Of a stretch of DNA of 64,000 nt, positions 34,986-43,267 are shown piece after piece. The DNA is from Lentzea alba (lineage in GTDB: Bacteria; Actinomycetota; Actinomycetes; Mycobacteriales; Pseudonocardiaceae). Within the stretch, counting starts at the first letter, position 1. Every line of letters starts with the position of its first letter. The stretch lies in NCBI RefSeq assembly GCF_011067745.1, contig NZ_JAAMPJ010000001.1, positions 1-64,000 on the forward strand. Reading direction: 5' to 3'. Position numbers and translations under genes: made by a program. The notes beneath the pieces are model-generated. The model worked only from the letters and a program-made list of their open reading frames with translations, was not told the DNA's origin and did not search any database.

Positions 34986-37967
34986 CTATTCCAGCAGACC
35001 TCGGTCGTACGCGATGGCCACGGCCTCCGCGCGCCGGGACGCCCCCAGCTTGGCCATGATCCGGGAGAGGTGCACGGACACCGTCTTCTCGCTGATGTAC
35101 AGCTCCTCGCCGACCTCGCGGTTCGTGCGTCCGGCGGCCACCAGCCCGAGCACGTCGCGTTCGCGCGGGGTGAAGAGGTCGATCTGCTCCCTCGCGGGTT
35201 CGTCCGCCCTCAGGGTGATGCGGGCCCGCTTCGCGCACGCCGCCACGGCCTCTGCCAGCGGCGTGGCCTTGAGCCTGGTCGCGACCTCGTCGGCGCGGCG
35301 GAGCTGCTCACCGGCCTCGTCGCGGCGATCGGCGCCCAGCAACGCCTCCGCGAGCCGCCACCGGCACAGCGCCTGCTCGAACACGAGCCCGTACCCGAAC
35401 TCGTCGACCGCGGCCTGCCACAGTTCCGGGTCGCCCGAACCGTCCAGCCTGGACTCCTCGGCGAGCGCGCGAGCCAGCCACGCACGTCCTTCCGGACCGA
35501 GAACTCCGGCCCGCGGCTTGCCGTTCCGCGCGGTCAGCCGCACGTGCTCGGCGAGCTTGTGCCCGTCCTCCACCGCCTGCTTCTCGGCCTCGGCGTCCCG
35601 CTTGCGACGCGCCTTGGCGGCGATCTCCGCGTGCGCCGCGATGCCGATCGCACCGATCCGGATGCCGGCGAGCATCCACGGACCGCCGAGCTTGCGCGCC
35701 CACTCCAACGCGTCCGTGACCCGCTCCACGGCCAGTTCCGGACGGCCGCGCCACAACGCCAGCTCCGCGCCCGTACCGCCGTTGATCAGGGCGATCTGGA
35801 TGTCGCGGTGCCAGTCGCTGCGCAGTTTGGTGATCATCCGCTCGGACTCGGCCAGGTCGCCGCGCGAGACGGTGAGGTGGGTGCTCGCCGACGCGAGCCG
35901 GGCCAGCACCGTCGACGACACGGACATGCCGGGTGGTTCACTGGCCCACGCCGCGTAGTCCCAGTCGCCGATGTAGTAGTGCACGAGCACCTGGAGGATG
36001 CGGATCTCCAGCCCGAACATGCTCCACGTCAGGCCGGTCTCCTTGGCCCGGTCGCCCGCCTCGTTGTAGACGCGCGCCGCCTCGGCCAGTTCGCCCCGGT
36101 CGTAGTGCATGAGGCCGTAGTAGTACCAAGCCCTCAGCTCGTTGTTGAACGCTCCGACCTCGCGCGCACTCCTGATCGCGCGCTCGAAGCTGACCTTCGC
36201 CTCCGCCGGCCGGCCCGCGTGGTCGTCGAGGATCGCCAGGGTGCCCAGTGCGTCCGCGACCGCCCCCGGCGCGTTCGCCGTCTGGCCGTCCGCGAGCGCC
36301 AGCTCGGCGGTCTCCCGCGCGGCGGCGTCCTCGCGTTGCTGGCGCAGGGACGACGCCTTGCCGGCCAGCACGCGGGCGCGGGTCGGGCTCGGGTCGCGCC
36401 CGTACACGAGGTCGAGCGCCTTCCCCAGGACCGCGGAGTGCTCCTCCTCGTTGCCGTCCAGGATCGCCAGCGCCTGGGAGAGCCGCAGCCACACCTCGGC
36501 GGCCTCTTCCGGCGACTGCTGGTCGGTGATCGCCTTGGTGGCGCTGCGGGCGAACGCCACGGCGCGTTCCGGCTGCCCGGCCGTGCCCGCGACCCAGGAG
36601 GCCCGGCGCAGCAGCACCGATTCGTCCACATCGGACGGACGGTCCCGCTCCGGGACCGCGTTCCACAGGTTGAGCGCCTTTTCCAGGTAGCGCAACGACT
36701 CCGCGGGCGCACCGGCGCGTTCGGCCTCCCTGGACGCCGCGATCGAGGCCTTGAGCGCCTGCGGGAGATCGTGGCTCTGGAAGGCGTGGTGGGCCAGCGC
36801 GGCGGCCGCGCCACGTTCGTCGAGGTGCTGGGCCAGGTGATGGGCGTACGAGGCGTGCAGCCGGACCCGTTCGCCCGGCAGGAGGTCGCCGTACACGGCT
36901 TCCCTGAGCAGCGCGTGGCGGAACGTGTAGACCTCGTCGTCGTTCACGACCAGCAGGTGGTGCTGCACCAGTTCCCTGAGCGTGGTGTCGAGCTCGACGT
37001 CCGACATGCCCGCGACCTCGCGCAGGCGGTCGTGCCGGACCCGGCGGCCGCGCACGGACGCGACGCGGACCACGTGCTGTGCCTCGGGGCTGAGCCGTTC
37101 GACGCGGCTGAGCAGCACGTCGGCCAGCGCGGACGGCAGCGACCGGTCGTCGCAGGTGGCCACCGCGATGAGTTCCTCGGCGAAGAACGCGTTGCCCTCA
37201 CTTCGTTCCGCGACCTGCCGGACGACGTCCTCCGGGAGGTCGTCGGACAGCGCCTCGACGAACCTGCGGGCGTCCGCCGCGTTGAACGGCGAGAGGTCGA
37301 GACGTTCCACCGCGGGCAGCCGGACCAGCTCGGACAGCAAGGGGCGCAACGGATGGCTGCGATGCAGGTCGTCCGCGCGGTAGGTGCAGACGACGAGCAG
37401 GCGCTGGGAACGCAAGCGGGACAACAGGAACGACAACAGGTACCGCGTGGACGCATCGGCCCAGTGCAGGTCCTCGACGACCAGCAGCACCCGCTGCCGT
37501 TCGGAGAGATCACCGAGCAGCCCGAGCACGGCGTCGAACAACTGGAGCTGTCCGACGTCCTGCTCGGGCCTGCGGCCGGGGATCAAGCTAGGTGCGATCA
37601 TGCCTTCGGTGCCGGGCTCGCGTTCGGCCGGCAACGCCAGCTGCGGCAGCAACATCGCGAGCGCGGGCCGGTTCGCGGTGTCCTTGAGCGCGCTGAGCGC
37701 CTCGGCGAACGGCAGGTAGGGCAGCCCTGTCTCGCCGGCGTCCAGACACCGTCCCACGAGGACGAGCGTGTCGTCGGCACCGGCGGCCAGTTCGTCCATC
37801 AGCCGCGTCTTGCCGACGCCCGCGTCACCGGCGAGCAACACCGCCCCCGCGGTGCCCTCACCCGCCTGCGCCAACATGGCGCGCAACCGGTCCAGCTCGC
37901 GGTCGCGCGCGACCAACGGAATTCCGGAACCGAGACGCGCCACGAGTGGCATGCTCGCACAGCTCAT
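34986..37967 (-). CDS. LAL-type LuxR-family regulator with AAA ATPase
   Basis: 993 residues. The N-terminal AAA part carries Walker A GDAGVGKT (47-54), Walker B LLVVEDLHWADASTR and a conserved FAEELIAVA-type sensor region. The middle is a long tetratricopeptide-like helical array. The last about 60 residues are a LuxR helix-turn-helix: FTPRERDVLGLVAAGRTNRE followed by ISEKTVSVHLSRIMAKLGAS. Such MalT-like regulators bind ATP and an effector. The ATG at 37967 overlaps the stop of the 67-residue gene upstream (ATGA), so translation is coupled. The probable targets include the adjacent ABC exporter, an inference. Confidence 0.92.
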   Translation of the reverse strand: MSCASMPLVARLGSGIPLVARDRELDRLRAMLAQAGEGTAGAVLLAGDAGVGKTRLMDELAAGADDTLVLVGRCLDAGETGLPYLPFAEALSALKDTANRPALAMLLPQLALPAEREPGTEGMIAPSLIPGRRPEQDVGQLQLFDAVLGLLGDLSERQRVLLVVEDLHWADASTRYLLSFLLSRLRSQRLLVVCTYRADDLHRSHPLRPLLSELVRLPAVERLDLSPFNAADARRFVEALSDDLPEDVVRQVAERSEGNAFFAEELIAVATCDDRSLPSALADVLLSRVERLSPEAQHVVRVASVRGRRVRHDRLREVAGMSDVELDTTLRELVQHHLLVVNDDEVYTFRHALLREAVYGDLLPGERVRLHASYAHHLAQHLDERGAAAALAHHAFQSHDLPQALKASIAASREAERAGAPAESLRYLEKALNLWNAVPERDRPSDVDESVLLRRASWVAGTAGQPERAVAFARSATKAITDQQSPEEAAEVWLRLSQALAILDGNEEEHSAVLGKALDLVYGRDPSPTRARVLAGKASSLRQQREDAAARETAELALADGQTANAPGAVADALGTLAILDDHAGRPAEAKVSFERAIRSAREVGAFNNELRAWYYYGLMHYDRGELAEAARVYNEAGDRAKETGLTWSMFGLEIRILQVLVHYYIGDWDYAAWASEPPGMSVSSTVLARLASASTHLTVSRGDLAESERMITKLRSDWHRDIQIALINGGTGAELALWRGRPELAVERVTDALEWARKLGGPWMLAGIRIGAIGIAAHAEIAAKARRKRDAEAEKQAVEDGHKLAEHVRLTARNGKPRAGVLGPEGRAWLARALAEESRLDGSGDPELWQAAVDEFGYGLVFEQALCRWRLAEALLGADRRDEAGEQLRRADEVATRLKATPLAEAVAACAKRARITLRADEPAREQIDLFTPRERDVLGLVAAGRTNREVGEELYISEKTVSVHLSRIMAKLGASRRAEAVAIAYDRGLLE

Positions 37968-38167
37968 GCTTTGACGCCGCTGTGTTTCGCAGAGGTGCGG
38001 TGGATCACTCGCCTGATCCACGACGGCGCGCCGCCGTTCGACCGCTGCCAGTTGCACACGGCGTTGCCACGTCGGTAGTCGATTTCCGCCTTGATCGCCT
38101 CAGGGGTCCATTCGGTCATGGCCATGAGGTTCGTCCTGAGGCCGCACCTCAGGCATCGGACGATCAC
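37964..38167 (-). CDS. 67-residue CxxC protein between SARP and LAL regulators
   Basis: A short gene from GTG at 38167 (GAGG 5 nt upstream), 22 nt after the SARP stop, ending in an ATGA overlap with the LAL regulator. Protein features: VIVRCLRCGLRTNL with a CxxC pair at residues 5/8, then MAMTEWTPEAIKAEIDYRRG and a third cysteine (38), then a basic tail WIRRVIHRTSAKHSGVKA. It resembles a tiny zinc-ribbon/knuckle protein. An ATG at TNLMAMTEW is an alternative start that would remove the CxxC. No known family recognised; its placement implies a partner or modulator of the regulators. Confidence 0.6.
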   Translation of the reverse strand: MIVRCLRCGLRTNLMAMTEWTPEAIKAEIDYRRGNAVCNWQRSNGGAPSWIRRVIHRTSAKHSGVKA

Positions 38168-38189
38168 GCAGTCCTCGGCCGTGAACCCC

Positions 38190-41024
38190 TTACCCGACCG
38201 ACACCGCGCGGGCCCGGGCCAGCCGGGCCCGGATGTCGTCCGCCTCAGACGCGCCGAGCTCGGTGAACAGGGCCAACGCCCGCTGCCAGTGCGCCGCCGC
38301 CCCCGCCGCCCCGAGCCGGTCGAACACCGCCGCCAGCCGGTCGTGCGCCAGCGCCTGGTGGTAAGGCGACACCGCGTCGCAGGCCACCGCCAGTGCAATG
38401 CGGGCCGCCGACAGCGCGCCCTCGGTGTCGCCGGTCTCCAGCAGCGCCGTGGAGACGTCCGTGTGGCACGCCGCCTCACCGCACTGCTCGCCGACCTCGT
38501 GGTACATCCGCAGCGCCACCCGCAGCCACGGCAACGCGTCGTCGAACCGTTGTGTGTGCAGGTAGAGCAGGCCCAGATGGTGGTGCGCGTTGGCCTCGGC
38601 CCACTTCGAGCCGGCGACCCGCGAGATCTCCATGGCCTCGCGGTAGTGGGCCTCGGCCTCCGCGGCGCGGCCCAGGTCCTGCAGCAGTCCCGCGACCGTG
38701 GTCAGCGCGCGGGCCTGCTGGTGCACGTCTCCCTTGCGGCGGGCCACTTCCAGGGCGCCGCGCTGGGCGTTCAGGGCCTCGTCGAAGCGTTCGAACTGCA
38801 GCAGGGCCACGCCGAGGTTGAACTGCATGACGAACCGGGCGTCGTCGTCGTTCAGGGCGATCGCGGCCTGCAAGGCGGCTTCGGTGAGACGCAAGGAGGT
38901 CTCGCGCTCGGTCCGCAGCCACAGGTAGCGCGACAACGTGTACGGCAGCTGCCAGGCGTGCACGTGCCAGCCGGACGCCGACGCGTGTTCGGTGGCGGCG
39001 ATCAGGTTCGCGCGCTCGGCGTCGAACCAGGCCATCGCGTCCGCGGCACCGGACAACGCCGGCACGTGCACGGGACGGTGTTCGGGCGCCACCAGGACGC
39101 TGCCGCGGTTGATCGGCAGCATGCCGTCGGCCAGGTCGGAGCAGTGCAGGTAGTAGTCCAGCATGCGGCCCGTGGCGGCACGGCGTTCCGGCTCGGACAG
39201 TTCGCCCGCGAGGGTCTTGGTGTAGACGCGGACGATGTCGTGCGCGACGTGCCGGCCGGGTTCGCTGACGGACAGCAGGTTCGCGGCGGTCAACGCGTCC
39301 AGCGCACGCTGGGCCTCGACCAGAGACACGTCGCCCATCGCCGCGACCACGTGCGCGGTCAGGTCCGCGCCGGGGTGCAGGCCGACGATCGCCAGCAGGC
39401 GCGAAGGCACCGCGGGCAACGCACGGCGTGAGGCGTCCAAAGCGGCCCGTACGGTGCCCTCACCGTCCTCCAGACCGAGTGCGGCCAGCCGGCCCTGCTC
39501 GTCCTGCAGTTCCTCGACCAGTTCGGCCACACCGAGCTTCGGGGACACGGCGAGCCGGGCCGCAGCGATCCGCAACGCCAGCGGCAGGCCGTCGCACAGC
39601 TCGGCCAGCTCGCGCAGGGCGTGGGCCTCGATGTCCGACCGGCCGGCGATGCGGCCCAGCACGTCGACGGCGGCGTCCTGGTCGAGCATGTCCAGCTCGA
39701 TCAGCTTCGCCTCGACCTGCGCGACAAGTCCGACCAACCGGCGCCGCGACGTCACCACGACGCACGACGGCGCGCCCGGCAGCAGCGGCAGCAGGTCCGC
39801 GGAGCTGCGGACGTTGTCGAGCATCACCAGCATGCGGCGATCGGCCAGCAGGGTCCGGAGCACGGCCGAGCGTTCGTCGACCGAGACGGGCGTGTCCCCG
39901 GCCGGGACGCCGAGGGCGCGCAGGAACCGGTTGAGCACCTCGCCGATCTCCAGCGGCTCCCGGTTCGGGTCGTAGCCGTGCACGTCGACGTAGAGCTGGC
40001 CGTCCGGGAACTCCTCGCGGACCCGATGCGACCAGTGCAGTGCCAGCGCGGTCTTGCCGACCCCCGCCGGGCCGGTCACCAGCAACACCGGTCCGTCGTG
40101 ATCACGCAGCAGCACGTCCATCAACGCCAGCTCGGGGTCCCGGCCGACCAACGCGACGGGTGCGCGCGGAAGCTGCGCGGGGATCGTCATCGGCGGGGGT
40201 TCCGACGGGGAGGCCTGCGCGGGCAGGCGGACCGGCGCGCGTTCCGGCTCGGGGCTGTCCCCGGCCAGCACGGCCTGGTGCACGCGCCGCAGTTCCGGGC
40301 CCGGCTCGACGCCGAGCTCCTCGATCAGCACGCGCCGGGCTTCCCGGTACGCCGCCAGCGCCTCGGCCTGACGGCCCGCCTGGACCAGTGCCCGCATCAG
40401 CAGCCCGTGGCCGCGTTCGCGCAACGGGTGCTCGGCGACCATCGAGGTCAGCTGCGAGACCAGCGCGGGTCCCTGCCCGATCGCGAGCCCCAGCTCGGCC
40501 CGTTCCTCCAGCACCGCCAGCCGGCGTTCGACGAGCCGGCCGCGTTCGACGTCGCAGAAGAGCCCGGACACGCCACCGAGCGGTTCGGCGCGGAACAACG
40601 CCAGCGCGTCGTCCAGCTCGACCGCGGCCCCGGCGAGGTCACCGGCGGCGCGCATGCGGTTCGCGAGCAGGACCTGACGTTCGAACACGTCGAGGTCCAG
40701 CGCACCGGGCTCGACGCGCAGCAGGTATCCGTCGCCGACGGACGTCAGCAACTCGGCCGGAGCCCGCCGGGCACGGGTCGGTTCGAGCGCGCGTCTCAAT
40801 CCGGCGACGTACGTCTGGACGAGGTTCACCGCACTCGAGGGCACGTTGTCGCCCCAGACGGCCTCGATGATCTGCCCCCGGCTGACCGGGGTGTTGCGCG
40901 CCAGCAGGAGCACCGCGAGAACGGCGCGCTGCTTCGCCGCCCCGAGATCAACCTCGTGACCTGCGCGAACGACCCGGAGAAGGCCGAGAACCTCGAACCG
41001 CAGGGGCTCCTCGCCGTTCGTCAC
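38190..41024 (-). CDS. AfsR/SARP-family regulator (BTAD, NB-ARC, TPR)
   Basis: 944 residues. The N-terminal OmpR-type winged helix (about 8-105) has the SRGQIIEAVWGDNVPSSAVN-type recognition part. A bacterial transcriptional activation domain (about 110-255) ends AYREARRVLIEELGVEPGPE. The NB-ARC ATPase has Walker A GPAGVGKT (318-326) and Walker B-like MLVMLDNVRSS. The rest is TPR repeats. These pathway-type regulators activate clustered genes, often for specialised metabolism. It is first in a likely operon with the CxxC protein and LAL regulator. Its GTG start follows AAGGACAG. Confidence 0.92.
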   Translation of the reverse strand: MTNGEEPLRFEVLGLLRVVRAGHEVDLGAAKQRAVLAVLLLARNTPVSRGQIIEAVWGDNVPSSAVNLVQTYVAGLRRALEPTRARRAPAELLTSVGDGYLLRVEPGALDLDVFERQVLLANRMRAAGDLAGAAVELDDALALFRAEPLGGVSGLFCDVERGRLVERRLAVLEERAELGLAIGQGPALVSQLTSMVAEHPLRERGHGLLMRALVQAGRQAEALAAYREARRVLIEELGVEPGPELRRVHQAVLAGDSPEPERAPVRLPAQASPSEPPPMTIPAQLPRAPVALVGRDPELALMDVLLRDHDGPVLLVTGPAGVGKTALALHWSHRVREEFPDGQLYVDVHGYDPNREPLEIGEVLNRFLRALGVPAGDTPVSVDERSAVLRTLLADRRMLVMLDNVRSSADLLPLLPGAPSCVVVTSRRRLVGLVAQVEAKLIELDMLDQDAAVDVLGRIAGRSDIEAHALRELAELCDGLPLALRIAAARLAVSPKLGVAELVEELQDEQGRLAALGLEDGEGTVRAALDASRRALPAVPSRLLAIVGLHPGADLTAHVVAAMGDVSLVEAQRALDALTAANLLSVSEPGRHVAHDIVRVYTKTLAGELSEPERRAATGRMLDYYLHCSDLADGMLPINRGSVLVAPEHRPVHVPALSGAADAMAWFDAERANLIAATEHASASGWHVHAWQLPYTLSRYLWLRTERETSLRLTEAALQAAIALNDDDARFVMQFNLGVALLQFERFDEALNAQRGALEVARRKGDVHQQARALTTVAGLLQDLGRAAEAEAHYREAMEISRVAGSKWAEANAHHHLGLLYLHTQRFDDALPWLRVALRMYHEVGEQCGEAACHTDVSTALLETGDTEGALSAARIALAVACDAVSPYHQALAHDRLAAVFDRLGAAGAAAHWQRALALFTELGASEADDIRARLARARAVSVG

Positions 41025-41217
41025 CGACCTGTCCTTCGCCTGGTGGCCACCTGGAGCTTGAAGATCACTTCAGTCGGGCTCCAGTCGTGCTGTAGAAGGC
41101 ATTCTTACGCTTAGCGTGTCCAACCAACCACAGACGGCAAGATCAACGGAAACGAGGATCGGGCAGTCGGGACAGGTTGGACCGGACAGCGGAACACCCG
41201 CTGCTCCCCATGATCGA

Positions 41218-41280
41218 CGTGGGTCGGCCGGCGTGCAAGGGGCATCCAGCCCGCGGCGGCGGAACGCCGGCCGGCCCACG
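41218..41280. repeat. Long inverted repeat
   Basis: 17-nt arms (41218-41234 CGTGGGTCGGCCGGCGT and 41264-41280) pair fully except for one G-T wobble, around a 29-nt GC-rich spacer. It lies between the SARP gene start and the terminator after DUF397. It may form a second transcript end or a regulatory structure upstream of the SARP gene. Confidence 0.6.
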
Positions 41281-41293
41281 TCCCCCTTTGCGC

Positions 41294-41329
41294 ACGAAGG
41301 CCCGGCTGGACCACCAGCCGGGCCTTCGT
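41294..41329 (-). terminator. Terminator of the XRE-DUF397 operon
   Basis: 16-bp perfect stem (ACGAAGGCCCGGCTGG / CCAGCCGGGCCTTCGT) with ACCA loop, 19 nt after the DUF397 stop on the minus strand. The remaining part of the 41025-41347 gap holds the 41218-41280 repeat and the SARP promoter region; no gene seen. Confidence 0.85.
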
Positions 41330-41347
41330 CGTAGGTGTACCTGTCAA

Positions 41348-41566
41348 TCAGCTGACAAAAGAGCCGGTCTTCGCAGCGGCGAGGAAGGTCTCCCACCCGG
41401 CGTCGCCGAACCTCAACCGCGCTCCGTCCGCGTTCTTGCTGTCACGGACCGCGGCACCGGCCCGGACGAGCGCGATCTCCACGCACTCGGGCCCACCGGC
41501 CGACGATCGGCTGCTCTTGCGCCAACGCAAGCTTTCCACTGTCTGTTCACTCCCGGTCGCAGTCAC
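41348..41566 (-). CDS. DUF397-domain protein
   Basis: 72 residues with the DUF397 signature: LRWRKSSRSSAGGPECVEIA, VRDSKNADGARLRFGDAGWE and TFLAAAKTG. GTG start overlaps the XRE stop as GTGA. DUF397 proteins are encoded beside XRE/DUF5753 regulators across actinomycetes (e.g. at Streptomyces whiJ-type loci). They are thought to bind and antagonise the partner regulator, affecting development or secondary metabolism. Confidence 0.93.
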   Translation of the reverse strand: MTATGSEQTVESLRWRKSSRSSAGGPECVEIALVRAGAAVRDSKNADGARLRFGDAGWETFLAAAKTGSFVS

Positions 41567-42411
41567 GCGAGAGTGCGAGCGATCCCCGTGATCAGGGCGG
41601 CCGAATCCCTGGAGTTCAGGGCGGATTTCACAAGACGCTCGAACATCTCGGCGTACCAATGGACGTCTGATTGTTGCTCCAGGTAGACGCCACTTCTAGT
41701 GCTTTCGATGTACACAACCTCGGGGTCGAGCTGCTCGGGAAAGCTCAGGATGACGAACGGGCCGTCCATCGCAGCATGACCACCGGCGCTGAACGGCACG
41801 ACCTGCATCGTGACGTTCGGCAGTGCACCGACCTCGAGCAGACGCGCCATCTGCGCGCGCATCACCTCGATGCCGCCGACGAGCCGGCGCAGGGCGGCTT
41901 CGTCGATCACGACGTGCAGGCGCAACGGGTCGTCTTCGCTCAGCAAGGCCTGCCGTGCCTTGCGCAACCGGACTCGCCGGTCGATCTCGGCGGTGCTCGA
42001 GTCCGGCAGCACCTGGGAGATCAACGCCCTCGTGTACGCCTCGCACTGCAGCAAGCCCGGGATCATCAGCCCCTGGTAGGTCCTGATCGAGTCCGCGTCG
42101 GCCTCGTAGCCCACGTAACGACCGGGCACGATGTCGCCGAACTCGTCCCACCACGCCTTGCGACGGGCTTCCCTGGCGAGCTGGACCAGTTCTTCGAGGG
42201 TGGCGTTGTCCGCACCGTAGGCCGCGAGCATGTCCCGCACGTCGCGTGGGCTCACCCCCACGCGTCCGGTCTCGATGCGGCTGATCTTGGAGGCCGAGCA
42301 CTCCAGGCGCTCGCCCACCTCCTCGATCGTCAGCTCGGCCGCTTCGCGCAGGCGCCGGAGCTCGCTGACGAGCCGCCGCTTGCGCAGGGTCGGGCTGCTA
42401 CCCCGTGGCAT
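41563..42411 (-). CDS. XRE-family helix-turn-helix regulator with DUF5753
   Basis: 282 residues. The N-terminal HTH is LRRLREAAELTIEEVGERLE followed by CSASKISRIETGRVGVSPRD. The C-terminal DUF5753 ligand-binding-like domain includes GRYVGYEADADSIRTYQGLM, IPGLLQCEAYTRALI and VVPFSAGGHAAMDGPFVIL. GGAGG lies 6 nt before the ATG at 42411. Co-transcribed with DUF397 through a GTGA overlap. A typical WhiJ-like developmental/secondary-metabolism switch pair of multicellular actinomycetes. Confidence 0.93.
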   Translation of the reverse strand: MPRGSSPTLRKRRLVSELRRLREAAELTIEEVGERLECSASKISRIETGRVGVSPRDVRDMLAAYGADNATLEELVQLAREARRKAWWDEFGDIVPGRYVGYEADADSIRTYQGLMIPGLLQCEAYTRALISQVLPDSSTAEIDRRVRLRKARQALLSEDDPLRLHVVIDEAALRRLVGGIEVMRAQMARLLEVGALPNVTMQVVPFSAGGHAAMDGPFVILSFPEQLDPEVVYIESTRSGVYLEQQSDVHWYAEMFERLVKSALNSRDSAALITGIARTLA

Positions 42412-42558
42412 CCACACCTCCTGGTCACTCTCAGTTTGAGAGCAAAGGAGCAGTCCGCAAAGGGACGTCATCCATTCGTGTACTGCAACTTGCAGATCGC
42501 AGGGAGGGCAGGCCAGTCTGCATGGGTTGCTCACGTAGGGACTGGAGCTCTGAGCCTG

Positions 42559-42876
42559 ATGGCCGTCACGGTGTTCAGCCAACTGGACAAGTCGCTGCAC
42601 TCCCACCTGGCCACACTCTCCGAGCTCGCCCAGCGCGGCGACGACCAGACCGCCCTCGTGCTCGCCAGGGTTGAGCTGCCGAGGGTGGTCGCGGTGGTCA
42701 AGGCGTTGCTGGACGAACACCAGCCCGACGAACACGGCCGATGCGCCACCTGCAAGCGCGGCTGGTTCACCCGCAGGATGCCCGCACCGTGCCGCGCCTA
42801 CCTGTCCGCGCAGCTGATCCTGACCGTGGTCGGCCAGGAGACTTCACACGGCAAGCACCTGCGCTCGGTAGGCTGA
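42559..42876 (+). CDS. Small cysteine-containing protein divergent from XRE-DUF397
   Basis: 105 residues starting MAVTVFSQLDKSLHSHLATL. A helical N-terminal half (ELAQRGDDQTALVLARVELP, VVAVVKALLDEHQPDEHGRC) leads to a zinc-ribbon-like CATCKRGWFTRRMPAPCRAY with CxxC plus a third Cys. It ends with QLILTVVGQETSHGKHL. A TGGAG word lies 12 nt before the ATG. Small genes of this type commonly face XRE-DUF397 loci in Pseudonocardiaceae, but I know no function. A DNA- or protein-binding role is only a guess. Confidence 0.65.
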   Translation: MAVTVFSQLDKSLHSHLATLSELAQRGDDQTALVLARVELPRVVAVVKALLDEHQPDEHGRCATCKRGWFTRRMPAPCRAYLSAQLILTVVGQETSHGKHLRSVG

Positions 42877-42915
42877 ATTTCGAAACTCGATAGTTCTTCA
42901 GAACTGTCGTGACTT

Positions 42916-42950
42916 GGGCCGGCTCCGCACCCCCCGACCGGAGCCGGCCC
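42916..42950 (+). terminator. Terminator after the small Cys-protein gene
   Basis: 12-bp perfect stem (GGGCCGGCTCCG / CGGAGCCGGCCC), 11-nt loop, then ATCTTTCTG. The rest of 42951-43267 carries no recognisable gene and should contain the SulP gene's promoter and leader. Confidence 0.85.
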
Positions 42951-43267
42951 ATCTTTCTGCTCACCTCGCGTGACGGCGTCTAGTCAAGATCAACACGGTT
43001 GGCTGAAAGATCTGTCACAGCACCGTTTCCGGCCCCATCATTGGTGGCGACGCGGCCTGATCCCGCCCCACGATGCCTGTGCCGACACGGAGGTGTTCCC
43101 GTGCCGACCCCGCATGACCGCGCCGACGCGCTCGCTGCCGTCCGGCCGCGCCGCTTGCTGCCCTTAGAGCGCCTCTAGAGCGCTCCCTCTCAGCTCACTC
43201 CCCTCCCCGCCTTGTGCCCACGCCGCACAGGGCCATGCCGCCATTTCCAGGAAAGGGAACGTCTGTC

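Noticed and set aside
35070-38078. About 1000-codon open frame on the plus strand opposite the LAL regulator
   Set aside because: Composition is that of the antisense frame of a GC-rich gene (long Arg/Gly/Val/His runs, no domain), whereas the minus strand has a clear AAA/LuxR protein.
34986-41024. Biosynthetic gene cluster suggested by SARP and LAL regulators
   Set aside because: No PKS, NRPS, terpene, lanthipeptide or tailoring gene is in the window; only an ABC exporter is near.
41025-41347. Possible extra gene between SARP and DUF397
   Set aside because: Any open frame there consists of the inverted repeat and terminator sequence; no family resemblance.
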